Positions 35,836 through 47,395 are shown, counted from the stretch's first letter. The stretch: 64,000 nt of DNA from Stenogyne calaminthoides (GCA_037126765.1 JBBCBC010000029.1:30130052-30194051), one strand, 5' to 3'. Made by a program: numbers and translations. Notes: generated by a model not told the origin, from the sequence alone.

Positions 35836-36530
35836 GAGTTCGTTTAAGGTGAATTTCATATTCGGTTTGATTGGGCTTTAACCAACTATCTAGTAAGTTG
35901 ATGTTTATTTATTTTAGGTAATATAAAAAGATGGGGGACAATGTTAGTAATTAGAATATGAATTTTAATTAATAATAGCTTAGCAACGACACGAAAATAA
36001 ATTGTTTGTCCCTTTTTCCTAGCTTTATCGAGCGAAGTTAAATAAAATACATTAAGGATGAATACACATAGAGCCAATCTCAATCAGCAGTTCAAAAATA
36101 TATATAATTATAAAGATTAAATATACATTTTGATATATATATTTTAAAAAAATTTTTCATTTTTTTGCCACGAAACCACCAGATAAAATGCAATTAAAGA
36201 AATGAAAATGATTCTCAGATAAAATGCAATTAATAATATAGTTTAATTTTTAAAATGAACCCATCCAACTATAAAAAAAAAATATATTTTTAAACTTTTT
36301 GTTTGGATAAAAATAAAAGTTTGAGTTCGTTTAAGGTGAATTTCATATTCGGTTTGATTGGGCTTTAACCAATTATCTAGTAAGTTGATGTTTAATTGGG
36401 CTTAAATCCACTGTACAGAGTTTTAGGTCACATATAAAAAGATGGGGGACAATGTTAGTAATTAGTATATATGAATTTTATGATTAATAATAGCAACGAC
36501 ACATTTCGAAAATAAATTGTATTGCTTTTT
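35836..36530 (+). repeat. Direct duplication, period about 488 bp
   Basis: The block GAGTTCGTTTAAGGTGAATT...GGTTTGATTGGGCTTTAACC, then AAAAGATGGGGGACAATGTT, then AGCAACGACAC is present twice in the same order (about 35836-36010 and 36323-36530). The second copy has small insertions. Non-coding. Confidence 0.8.
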
Positions 36531-36758
36531 CTTTTTTTTTTTTACAATTTTTTTAAATTTTTTTATTTCAATTATCTTATTTATTAATTCAATCACACTT
36601 TTTTATATATAAAATAAAAAATTAAATTATATTAAAATTATATTTTTTACTTGGCACTTTTTAAAAAGACACTTTCACCTTTTTTTTTTAAACTGTAATA
36701 CTTTTTTCTTCTAAACAAAGAATATACACTTTTTTCTTAATATAATATTTTTCTAATT

Positions 36759-36759
<1 letters not shown>

Positions 36760-36802
<43 letters not shown>
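36760..36802. repeat. (AT)n microsatellite
   Basis: About 21 uninterrupted AT units in an A/T-only neighbourhood. Confidence 0.95.
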
Positions 36803-36804
<2 letters not shown>

Positions 36805-38161
36805 CTTTTAAACAAGTTATATATTTCATTTAAACAAGTTTTAAGAATATTTTTCATTTAAACAAGTAATTTTTTTTTTTTAAACAATATATTTTTCAAA
36901 TTTAAAATACTTTTTCTTTGCGTTTATTTAATGAAATTAATTTATGTTCTAAAAATTATTTTTTTTACAATTTTTTAAAAATTCTTTATTTCAATTATCT
37001 TATTTATTAATTCAATCACATTTTTATATAATAATTTTTTTTTATAAATTTAAATTAAATTAAATTATATTATATTAAAATTATATTTTTTTTGTATTTT
37101 TTTTTTTAATAAAAGATTACCTTTCTTTTAAACTTGTAATAATTTTCCTTCTAAAACAAGAATACTTTTCTATCTAAATAAGAATATTTTCCTTTAAATA
37201 AGTAATACTTTTTCATCTAAACAATACTTTTCTTTAAACAATATCTTTCTATCTAAACAAGAATACTTTTTCTAAAATATAAAAATTTTACATAAATTTG
37301 TGTTAATCTCATTATATACGACGAATATTAAAAAGAAATAACACGAGAATTTAAAGAATAAAAATATTTGAATGAAAAAGAATTTACCAAAACCAAAAAT
37401 AAAAAGCTTTACAAAAAAAAATTGTTTTAACATAAAAAGGTTTAATAATATTTTTAAACTTTCTTGTTTGGATAAAAATAAAAGCTTGATTTCCTATTAT
37501 ATACGTACAATTTAAGAAAAAAAAGAGTAAACGCCATTCTAATTTCATACTCAAAATATCGATACTAAATTTAATTCGTATCTTGTCTACCAATTCTTAA
37601 ATTTAAATCACGATAGTATCATTAATTTCGTAGTACCTCAGTTTCTAATTAATTATTTCATTTTACCATTTTTCTTTATATGTTACTTTACAAATATATA
37701 TTTATCTGTCACTTAATTACCAAATAGCAATATAAATTTACCATTTTTCTTTCAATAATATCATTAGTAAATACTAATCAATTTCTTATTAATTGTATTC
37801 TATATGAATTAAATCAATTAATGATAATAGTCTTTGATTCCTTAATTAATGAGTAGTTTATATGAATGGATAAAGTGAGAAATATAGATATTATTTCTTC
37901 TATTTCCATATTTTGGTCGGGAAATCTGTCATCTTAAATTTAGATTTCAAAATTTCAAATACACAATGGTAAAAACTGGAATATCATTGATGGCAGTTAA
38001 TTACACCTCATAATCACAACATCCCAAACACATTACACTTATAGTCAGTATTAATTCAGATATTTCTGAGTTTTAAATACCCCAAATTAAGTTTGTAAAA
38101 ACATCTAATAATCTCAAAACGTTCTAAAATTTTATTCAACTCTTCACACCCAATTTTCAAT

Positions 38162-38525
38162 ATGAACTCATTTTCCATTTTTCTTATAATTTGCTTCATT
38201 CTCCTCGCTTTTGTTACCCGAGGTATGTCAATTTAGGGTTAATTATTTAATCGAATTGCATTTTTTAGTCATTTAAAATATAAATATTGTTCTTTTGGTA
38301 TTATTGTATATAATCAGGATTATATTTTAATCGAATTTGCTATTTTGTTTTACAGAAACAATAGTGAAGGCTTGTTATGATATGCTTTGCTCTGTACAAA
38401 TGGAATTAGCAGAATGTACACCTGGAAAATGCATGGTTTCATGTGCTGCAAAATATAAGAATACAAGATATGGAGAATGCACTTCTAATAACATTTGCAG
38501 GTGTGTTGCAGAATGTTTTATTTGA
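38162..38525 (+). CDS. Defensin-like small secreted cysteine-rich protein
   Basis: Two exons, 38162-38222 and 38356-38525, giving 76 residues. Exon 1 encodes a hydrophobic signal peptide, and the intron falls just after it, the usual arrangement of plant defensin-like (DEFL) genes. The mature part of about 55 residues has nine cysteines. The spacing includes CMVSC (C-x3-C) and the terminal CRCVAEC (C-x-C-x3-C), which fit the cysteine-stabilised alpha-beta fold; one Cys is extra to the eight-Cys pattern. DEFLs act in defence or in reproductive signalling, and sequence alone does not say which. The coding exon stands out from very AT-rich flanks. Functional class is inferred from architecture, not from a recognised orthologue. 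Confidence 0.75.
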
Positions 38526-39063
38526 TTTTATTTTAATATTTATGTTGTAATAGATTAATTTGTTTAGCACTTTAGCTAGGAAAATAGTTATTATTATTAT
38601 TATTGTAATGTGCTAGCATTTGAAATTCAGTTTTATTAACTTACTTATTTTAAGCGTTTGTTTGCAAAAAAAAAAAAATCATAAGTAATGTTATGTTAAA
38701 GTGAAAGAGCTAGAATTAATATATAATATTACATCCTATTTTATTTATTTTTATTGAAAAATGTTCATTTTTCTTAGTTTGAACTTGAATCATATCATGT
38801 GATTTTCATATAAATTGCGGCAAATTTAATGTCAAATGTTTACTTCCAAGTTCCAAACGTTAAACCTAATTCCCCTTAATTTTCTTTTCCATAATTCATT
38901 TTCATGCATAAGGTAATATATATTGTTGACATGATTTTCACAAACTTACACTGCAACATAAGAGAGGACCTAATTACCTAATATAGAGTTTTCGTACTAA
39001 ATTAACATACAAACTAAGATCCATAACACAAATTCAAAATAACCAAAAGAAAGTGAGTTTAAT
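38526..39063. other. Spacer between the defensin-like gene and the REM cluster
   Basis: AT-rich, with a TTA microsatellite near 38593-38604 and a poly-A run near 38669. Nothing else is recognisable. Confidence 0.5.
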
Positions 39064-40029
39064 TCACTTTGTCACAATGATAATGATAAAATTTTGTGGA
39101 TATCCAAACTCCGAAGCATCAATGATGATCTCAAACCCACAATTGTGCCATTTTTTGACGAGACAAAATCGTACCAACCTCTCTTCACGAGCAATAGGCA
39201 CGATCGGGGTAATAAGTGAGCTTCGCCTTCCACTCCTTCGTTTCCAGACCCGAAATTCTCAACATAGCTTCCGTCTTTCGTTGGAGCTTGTTTGGCTTCC
39301 ATATCTTTATAGGAAGATACTACATCATTAATTAAAACCACATTATTCTAGCAACATATAAAAGATAAAAATATATATAAGCTATAAATCAAATTATATT
39401 CGATGTACACATACCAAGCAAGAAATATCTTTATTTTTCACGTTATAGCCGCTGCAGGCGCTCAAAAGTAGGATTTGCACAACGCCTTGGTGTTGCGTTT
39501 GTACCACGTTGTTGTGGTACGGTTTCATCTGCATTTACTTGTCAATTGACAAATCGACTTAAAATCTACCAAGAAATTAAGTGTTTTTAAGTAATTGTGC
39601 TTTTAAAAACATGATTTGTGCACAAAATGTGTAGAAATCACTTCTATAGTCATACTATTTGAAGAAATTGTACTTTAATAACTTGCAATTTTGCAAACAC
39701 GCCTTAAAAACAATCACTCACACAAGATTATACACACATATATAAATAATTATACCATCTGAGGGGGCTTCAGATTTAGGTTGGAACTCCAATTTCTCAC
39801 AAGCAGAAGCATCATTAAAAATGGAAGCATGAAAAACAAAGGAACCATAGTGTTCAAACACCATTAAACCACCATTTTTGAGTTCATGCGACTCCATTCA
39901 TTTCCATGGAAATAAAATCTTCCTCTTTCATTTCCAGCTTTTATCATCCACCTTCCCAAACTAGTCACAACCACCGCCTTCTGCTGAAAAATCGCGCCTC
40001 GCCGTTTTACAGAATTCAGATGGCAAATT
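39064..40029 (-). pseudogene. REM-type B3-domain gene copy, decayed
   Basis: Three exons with intact splice edges can be traced on the minus strand: 40029-39756 (first B3 domain), 39528-39415 (linker and start of second B3) and 39319-39064 (second B3). B3 hallmarks are visible in pieces: NLPSEFCK, GRFYFHGNEW, GGLMVFEHYGSFVF and ASIFNDASACEKLEF. The second domain supplies LPIKIWK, ISGLETKEW, LTYYPD, GWYDFVSS and FEIIIDASEFGYP. The pieces lie in different frames within each exon, with at least four or five shifts or stops (e.g. the stop after PDRAYCS). Multiple lesions in every exon argue for a true pseudogene. REM proteins are plant nuclear DNA-binding factors. No first (MPGF-type) exon was found upstream. 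Confidence 0.75.
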
Positions 40030-40149
40030 CTGAAAAAAATTGAAAAATCTTATAAATCTATCGATTATCCTAAACTCTGTCCATGTTATTAATGTGATTA
40101 TGAAGTTGCAGCATATACTAATACGCACGAGTTCATTTTTTATTACAGG

Positions 40150-40315
40150 ATTTGCCGACTAAAGTCTGCACAAAATCAAGGGCTGATTAAAGCTCGAAAC
40201 GATGGAGACGAGTGGCTGAAATTTGTGAATCGACACGAGGGTGGAATAATTGTGTTTGAGCACCATAGCTCCTTTCTTTTCCATGCTACCATCTATGATG
40301 CCTTAGCATTTCACA
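40150..40315 (+). pseudogene. Inverted B3-domain fragment on the plus strand
   Basis: On the plus strand, frame 40225, the reading DEWLKFVNRHEGGIIVFEHH followed by SSFLFHATIYDA is a clear B3-domain second half. It corresponds to GNEW...GGLMVFEHYGSFVF...ASIFNDA of the neighbouring minus-strand pseudogene. The orientation is opposite to everything else in the cluster, and there is no first half or second domain. It is an orphan fragment left by an inverted duplication or rearrangement; it abuts the end of the adjacent minus-strand B3 exon. Confidence 0.65.
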
Positions 40316-40975
40316 AACTCGTGTTTCTGAACTCGCATTTCAGAAATTTAATTAGTTTGTTATTAAACTTATGTGCATTTGAGGAATATCCCAAAGGAGA
40401 AGCATCCACCACGACTTCGAATTCTTTTTTGATGCCATTGGCACGTGCGAATTCGTACCACCCTTCAGCCACTGCAAACCGGTTATACTTTTCACCCGGG
40501 TAATATGTGAGATTTGCACTCCAGTCCCTCGTCTCCGCGCCCGACATTTTCAGTAGCGCCTTATTCTTCCGAAGGAGATCCGGGTGGTTGTTCCATATCT
40601 TCCAAGGAAGGTACTGCATTGCATTCTTTAATTAATCAAAACACATTATTAATTCTAACAAAGCTTAAATATCTCAAACTAGTACTACAAACAAATATAA
40701 ATAGGGAGAAAGAAAATGAAAAATAGTCATTTTGATAAATATTTTTTTCTAAAAAATTAGTTTTATACCCATTTAAAAACGAAATCACCCATTATCAACC
40801 TAATTTTGAAACAAATATGTAGTAAAGTAAATTAAATAATGTAATTTAATGTTTAAAATATGGAGTACCAAGCGAGAAGTAGGTTTGTTGTGGAAATCGC
40901 CGCCGTTGTGGGCGGTCAAAACTCTAGTGAATGTAGGGTTAGGGCCTTGCTGACGTGGCACTGTCGGAATATCAA
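40311..40975 (-). pseudogene. Second B3 domain exons of a REM gene, unlinked from the first
   Basis: Two exons, 40975-40869 and 40613-40311, join in phase. They read VDIPTVPRQQGPNPTFTRVL...TSRL|YLPWKIW... through NLTYYPGEKYNRFAVAEGWY and FEVVVDASPLGY to a stop at 40311. This is a complete second B3 domain with intact frame. However, the upstream first-domain exon (41339-41061) runs into a stop and has no GT donor in the required phase at the expected position (the homologous site has ATGCAC instead of GTATAA). So the two domains cannot be joined as written. Either this part is no longer expressed with the first domain, or there is an indel in the assembly. Confidence 0.6.
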
Positions 40976-41060
40976 CTGCATTAACAAAATTAAAAAATAG
41001 TTAACAATTTTTTTAATTTTAAAATTCTGCAAATTCAAAAAAAAAAAAGGGAAAAGTGCA

Positions 41061-42333
41061 TCATTTGCTTGGGGCTCCATTTGGAGAGAGAAATCTTTGA
41101 GGGACAGAGATTGTGACATGAAAACGAAACGAACCCAAATGATGAAACAGCAAAAAATCACAGTGATTGAGATCATGTTTCTCCACAAATGCAGTCCATC
41201 CATCTCCATGAAAGTAAAAACTTTTTCTTGTTCTGTTTTTTTTTTTAACTTGGATTTTCCAGCCTCCCAAACATGTCCTTATCTCCGCCACCGGTGAAAA
41301 GGAGGAGCTTTCCGACTTGCAGAAATCAAGCGGCATAAACTACGTACCAAACATGAAATTGATAACAATTATTCTGATTAAGAAATTAAAAAAATATTTT
41401 TATCAAAAAAAAGAAATTAAAAAATTATGGACTCTACTTATTTTTTTGTATTTTTATTATGATTATAATTTAACAGAAAAAGATTTGGATATATTGAATT
41501 AATATTAAGAAAATAATTGGTACACACTAGTTGAGGAAAATTAAATAAATTGATTATTTTCGATCCTCTCTATGTTTCGAAATTTTTTGATGAGGCGAAT
41601 TCTCATGGTATCGAGAGTCCGGGTTGTGGGTTCGATTCTCGTGGAAGCACTCCACCCATTTAAATTGTCCACTTCTGTTGGACCTTCTCTCCGCAGAGAA
41701 GCGATGATTAACGATTCTACCACACGTGTGAAGAGTGTTGAGAAAAATTAAATAAATAGATTATTCTCGACCCTCTCTACAAAGTTCTCGAAATTTTTAG
41801 ATGAGGCATTTAAATTCTCTCACTATAGTCTAGAAAAAGGATAAATTTCAGAGTACTTTTGTTTTAAGGTACTAAAAGTAATGCCTCAAATGATGATTGA
41901 AATCTTCTTTTGGAGACATGTTTCAGATAAGTTATATGTCTCTTGATTTTATTTAATTTTTTGTCTTGTTGCTATAGCCAATAGGGTTGCAACACGTAAA
42001 TTATTGTCTAGAATTTCGGGTTCCTACGCATTAATTCATGATTCATCCTAATTTTTAATGTTAGTATTTTCCAGGATCAGAAACATTTATATTTATAATT
42101 ATATGCATTATGTAAAGATCCATTTTCTATATTACTATTTTCTAGATAATAATGTATCAACGTGGAAAAACAATTAAAGAAAAAACAGAGAGCTTGTACT
42201 ATAATGTGCAGACTTCATAAGAGTATGAAAAGAAGCAGAGAGATGCATGTTTGATGAAGATTATAATTAGAGAAAGGAGACTTACAAGTTGAGTCATGAA
42301 ACCAGGTAGCATGATTTTGTAGAACATCTTCAT
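41061..42333 (-). CDS. REM-type single B3-domain protein (possibly truncated two-domain gene)
   Basis: Two exons: 42333-42286 (16 codons, MKMFYKIMLPGFMTQL) and 41339-41061, with GT-AG edges and phase 0; 108 residues. REM B3 proteins are plant transcription factors, often reproductive. The B3 fold is complete: the FYKIMLPGF entry strand, PLDFCK, GGWKIQVKKK, SFYFHGDGWTAFVEKHDL, and CDFLLFHHLGSFRFHVTI. In relatives a second B3 domain follows; here translation stops right after the first and the second domain lies downstream unlinked (40311-40975). The long intron carries a TRIM retroelement. Whether this is a functional one-domain protein or a gene in decay cannot be settled from sequence. Confidence 0.6.
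41530..41820 (+). mobile_element. TRIM-like miniature LTR retrotransposon in a REM intron
   Basis: Two similar terminal direct repeats, 41530-41605 and 41736-41820 (GTTGAG(G/A)AAAATTAAATAAA ... GATGAGGC ... TTCTC). Directly after the left one comes TGGTATCGAGAG, resembling the initiator Met-tRNA primer binding site TGGTATCAGAGC. The interior of about 130 bp has no coding capacity. The flanks are CACTA on both sides (41525-41529 and 41821-41825), a 5-bp target duplication as expected for LTR insertion. Total 291 bp, which is TRIM size. Confidence 0.75.
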
Positions 42334-42626
42334 TGTGTTTGTTTTCTTGAATTTTTTTTTTTCATAAAATTCAAAAAATTTTGACAGAAATAAATTAACA
42401 CTAAAAAAAAGAACAAAATTTAAAAAAAAAGAAAAAAAGAAAAGAAAGAAACCAACCTTGAAGTTGAAGAGTGAAGATGGCTGGACCGATTTGTTGGAAA
42501 ATCTGAAGAAATTAGAAAAAGAAAGAAAAGTATGAGATTTTTTGCTACAACGTAAATTAAAAAGAAATAGAGAATAAAAACAACAAGAGTTGTAGATGTA
42601 GCTGTTACCAGTAGGGCTCTGAAAAG

Positions 42627-44626
42627 GTGGATTAGCCCTTTCATGACTTTTGAACCGAATAAAAATTAATTTTATGGGCTCTTGGTTTTATTAGGCCTTT
42701 CAAGAACCAATTGTAAACAAGGCCCAATTTGTATTTGCTTTAAAGTCGACCCGTCACATGACAAATATCTTTTTTATTCTACTTCTATTATTTTTTATGA
42801 TAAAAGAAAACGAAAACAAAAAATAATAATGTGTGTTTGTAATGTTGTAAATCTGGAAACATCGTACGGCAGTTTATCACTCATAAATGCCCACATCTAC
42901 CACCACCAACATATTTCACCTTCTTATTTTATGTTATTCCAATTTTTTTGTATTTTAAAAGTTAAATGCAATTAAATTGAGATTTTGACAAAAAAAAACT
43001 ACTTCCCAAGTATTCTTTTTTAGGGTTTTTTTTTATCGCTCATAAGGATTTACAATTAACAAAAGGAAAAAAATAAACTTGTTTATTAGTATTTTATGTG
43101 ATAAAGTGATAAAAGTGATGGGTAGTTGTAAAAAGACTTTTTATTAAGTTTTTTAAAAAATAAAATGATAAAGTGAAAATATCAAATATTTTAAAGTGAT
43201 TTCCATTTTTCCGAAAAACATTAAAGATTGGGACAAAAAAATGAAACATTCAAAACCTTTAAGATTGGAGAGACGGACGAAAATTATGTTTGAAATTTTA
43301 AAAAAATCCAAAAACGAGAGGATATAGATCAAAAATTCATCTCAAGAATATAAAATGATTTAATAAAAAGTCCCACTCTCCCAAAAGTTATGGAATATTT
43401 CAAAATTTTTTGATCAAGTCCCAAAAACTTAGATACCAAAAAAATGGACATTACTATTTTTATAATACACATTTATTCCATCCATATCATTTTCAACCTC
43501 CTCAAAGTAATCTTTTCTTAATCACTATATTTCGGAGGGAATTAATTATTATTATTAGGTTGCTCCTACTCTAGATCATAATTTCCTCAAACTTGAGGGT
43601 GGAAATTGCAAATTATATTCCAAGACAAAATTTAAAGAAAAGGAAACAAAAAAAATTCATAAAGTTCAAATTAAGAGGAAATATTAAGAACAATATTTAT
43701 TTTATTTTTCAATCCTACCCATATATCCATTGGACTATATCTAATATATTAAATGGGTCAAATATTTTTAAAATGGGTCATTCTTTACCTTAATGGATCT
43801 TGAATATCTAATATTGTGCCACAATATAATCACCAAAAAAATATAGGAAAAATTAATTACTTGCATTGAAATAACGTTAATTAATTTTCCAACTCAACAT
43901 ATAATATCTTTTGAGTAAATAACTCTCTCGTTTATTCGTTTCATGTGCAAATATTTGTTATAATGTTGTCTGGGACATATTCATTTTCTTGTAAAAGCTA
44001 CTCCTCAAAAATTTTGAAGAAAAAATATTTAAAATTGTTTGTAGAATTTGCAAATGAACCCAGAAATTTATAGGGTATGTTTGTTTCGGGACTCACCCGG
44101 ATAACTTAGTACTTTAAAAACCACGTCCCATTATAGTTTGAGATTTAAAATTAGACTTCAAAATCTTCTCCTATAAAGTACACCTACACCCCTATTTTTC
44201 ATAAAATTCAAAACAATCATATCACTACTTTTCTCAGTCTCAACACAATATAATAATATCATATAAATTATTATTAAACATTGATCTGACATAAAGTAAA
44301 ATCTCACCCTATTAAAATCTCAAAATAAACACATATTTTTTATTATTCACAAAGACTTTCAAATTCATAAAATTTCGAAGTCATTACTTCCCCGTACACC
44401 TAAATCCCTAAAACTAATGATTGAGAATAAGGTTTGGTAGGGCTTAGTTACATGAACCAAATAATAATTAATTCTATGGGCTTCATGGTGGATTAGCCCT
44501 TTCATGACTCAACCGAATAATAATTAATTTTATGGGCTCTTGGTGGATTAGGCCCTTTCAAGAACCAATTGTACAACATTGGCCCAATTTGTATTTGCTT
44601 TAAAGTCGACCCGTCCTACATGACAA
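42627..44626 (+). repeat. Duplicated promoter-proximal block (two copies, 1.86 kb apart)
   Basis: GGTGGATTAGCCCTTTCATG, then AATTAATTTTATGGGCTCTTGG, then GGCCCAATTTGTATTTGCTT and TAAAGTCGACCCGTC occur at 42627-42773 and 44486-44626 in the same order. The first copy lies just upstream of the REM gene's first exon, so it may once have been part of its 5' region. The coordinates given span both copies. Confidence 0.8.
44071..44345. mobile_element. hAT-like MITE, related to that at 60489-60858
   Basis: The left end reads TAGGGTATGTTTGTTTCGGG. The right part, AAATCTCAAAATAAACACAT, is the near-reverse complement of the ATGTGTTTGTTTTGAGATTT word inside the element at 60489-60858. The borders are approximate. 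Confidence 0.4.
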
Positions 44627-44919
44627 CATGGGGATAGAGTTGTATGATGTGAACTTGATTACCGTGAAATTAATTTTTTTATTTTTAAAGATATGACTAT
44701 TCAATTATCACGATTTATATTCTTTTATAATATAAATCACATCATTTAGTTATCACTATTAATATCCTCTACTATAATATAAATCACACCCTTCACTGTT
44801 ATGAGTAATACTCTTTATATTAAAAATTACACTCTTCAATAATAATCAAAATAATATCTTTTAACAATATAAATCACACTCTTATACTAAATTTCACATA
44901 TTCTTGTGTGAATATTGTT

Positions 44920-47395
44920 CTCTCTACATTTTGTTTAAGAGATAAAATGACATTTGCATTCAAGTGTGAGTTTCTCTCCTGATTGACACGAAGTTCTGAT
45001 GTTATTTTCATTTTATTTTTACCGTAAGTTCCTCGTCCCGAATTCGATGTTACAGATGATTTTTATATGCATTTTTGCGAATAAGTTTTGCATTAGTAAT
45101 TGAAATGATAAAATTACTTTATCATTTCAATTACTAATACAAAACTTGTTCATTAAATTACGTGCAAATCGTAAATGTAATATCGAATCCGGGATGGAGA
45201 GAGTTCATTTTAATAAATACACACTAGTTGCACTTGATTTACATATGAATTTATCAAAATGAAATATCATCTCTGTAAAGGTGTAATTTCGACTAGATGG
45301 ACTAATTCGTAATTTAACTAGTGATTTTTTTTTAGGATGGTTACAATTTTCGAAATGTTTTTTCTATCATTTAGTTTTTTTAAACAACAAATTGTTAAAG
45401 TTACTATTTCGAACCCGCCAAAATAAATAGCAGTTAACTGACGATTTGTAACAATTAACTGACAATATAATACCTAACTGAATTAAAGTTAATCTTAGAA
45501 TACACGATTTTGATTCAACTTGGAAAACCAATTGCTCTAATTTCTATTTTAAACCCCTTTCTACGTACATTCTTTCCGATCCATTGATCCAACCGATGAA
45601 AAATAATATTTTTTTTTGTACGAATTCCTATTTTATAATAATACATAAATGTAATTATATGACATTACATTAATATATAAAAATATTAAAAAAATATATT
45701 AATGTTTTTTATCTTACACCTCCTCTCTGCAAAGCAGGAACCATACTAATTATAATTATGACGGATAAGAAGTAACGATATTTTATTCAACCTATAAATT
45801 GAAGTATAATTATGGCCAACTAACTAATTAATTAATCTCTCTTGATATAACGTATATTCAACAAGAAAAAAATTCAAGCAACATATCATAATTGCCTTTC
45901 AGAAAAATCATGAAAAAGCAATTACCTTGTAGTGTTTATTTTATGTCTATTTTGTTTGTAACATCTAAAAATGCATAAGTTGTTAAGATTAAAGACGATT
46001 AATCTCTGGAGAAAATAATAGAAATAAGTTAAGTTTGGTTATCGATCCCAAATCGATCCTATTTAACGGACGAAGGTTAAGAAACACTACCACCGCCCGT
46101 AAGATCTACTAAATTTTCGAATTGATGTGGTGATAATACAATTACAATGAGTCAAAAGTTGTTTTAAATAAAGACTTGGGTCAAAACCCCTCAACCTTTC
46201 AAGATGGTTGTTCATTTCCATCTAGGCCTTGGCCGATGGATACTTATAGTTACAAGGGACTCGTTAATTTAATCTTCTCGCCCTCGAATCACTAAATTAA
46301 CTCGAAAACACGCATTTAATTATTGAACGGGCTTGGCAAAGAAATATATATAACATTCAATCATATTTAAAACATAAGTATGGGGAAACATATCAAGAAT
46401 AAGAAAGACTAAATTCATTTAAATCAATTTCAAATTCTTCATCTCACACACAACACCATCTCATATAAATACTTGTTTATAATGTAAATGAACAAATTTT
46501 TTATTTTTAAATAAAAAATAAATTGATAACTACCTCTCTTTTTAATATAAATCCAATTATTTAGTTACACATTTTGGTCCAATTCATTTAAATAGGCCTA
46601 CAATATATGTCGAGATTTGATTAAAGAATGTTTTTTCAAGAATATTTAATAAATTAAAAACAAAAGAAACAAACAAAATTTCAATAATCTGAGAAAATAT
46701 TGTTCCACTATGAATTTTTAAGATGACCGCATTTCATTTTCATTCAAGTGTGAGTTTTATTATTTAGTCAATTTTATTATACAGTTTTATTTTTTACGGC
46801 CAAGTTTATTTGCACCCTCAATATATTAGGAAATGCATCACTATAATTAATTTTTAAATTTTAAAAGCACAAATGAAAATGTCATAATTATCTTTTTTCT
46901 TCTTTTCCCTTTCTTATAAAACAATATATTAGTTCAATTAGAATTTTAATAAATTCTTCAGAACAGGCGGTGACAATTTTTTTTAAAAAAAACACAAAGT
47001 TGCAAAAAAAAAAATGCATCTGATTTTTTGAAAATGAAATTGAAATCTTGGAAAAAAAGAATCGAAATATTTAAAAGGACTAATTCGTATATTTATATCC
47101 TAAAATTGGTTTTTTTTTTTGGTTATAATTTGTTCGAAATGTTTATTTAAAATTTTTTTTTTAAACAACAAATTTTCTAAAGTTTTTATTTTCGAACCCG
47201 CCCGATAAAGCATGAATTTTTTTTTTTTTTTTTTTAAATCATTAACTGAAAATATAATACCTAACTGAATTAAAAACGTTAAACATTCAATACACGATTT
47301 TGATTCAACTCATTCGGAAAACTCTAATTTCTATTTTAAACCCCTTTCTTAGAAGATTAGAACGATCCATTGATCCAACCGAGGGTGAATTTTTG
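44920..47395 (+). repeat. Diverged segmental duplication, offset about 1.78 kb
   Basis: Collinear matches link 44920-45600 with 46695-47395: CATTCAAGTGTGAGTTT; GTTCGAAATGT/TTCGAAATGT with AAACAACAAATT; TTTCGAACCCGCC; AATATAATACCTAACTGAAT; ACACGATTTTGATTCAACT; ATTTCTATTTTAAACCCCTT; and GATCCATTGATCCAACCGA. The second copy lacks the foldback at 45030-45205, so that element inserted after the duplication, or was lost. The coordinates given span both copies. Confidence 0.75.
45030..45205. mobile_element. Foldback / MITE-like hairpin
   Basis: The core arms 45083-45112 and 45118-45148 pair over 30 bases with a single mismatch around a 5-base loop (ATTAC). Weaker outer pairing continues out to CGTCCCGAATTCGATGTTAC on the left and, reversed, ATCCCGGATTCGATATTAC on the right. 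The whole element is nearly one long hairpin. Confidence 0.75.

Larger units (their letters stand above)
35352..38161. other. Very AT-rich spacer with an internal duplication
   Basis: No gene is supported in 2.8 kb. A direct duplication spans about 35836-36010 and 36323-36530. From 36530 to about 37300 the sequence is mostly A/T with recurring CTTTT(C/A)ATCTAAACAA(T/G) words and a long (AT)n run. A similar TTTTTAAACTTT...TTGTTTGGATAAAAATAAAAG word occurs at about 36288 and 37450. Confidence 0.55.

Noticed and set aside
41600..41650. Possible tRNA gene from TGGTATCGAGAG and GGTTCGATTCTC
   Set aside because: The first word is explained as an LTR primer binding site next to a direct repeat; there is no cloverleaf.
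42420..42644. Hydrophobic minus-strand frame upstream of the REM gene
   Set aside because: Phe/Leu-rich translation of an A/T-rich leader; not a credible membrane protein.
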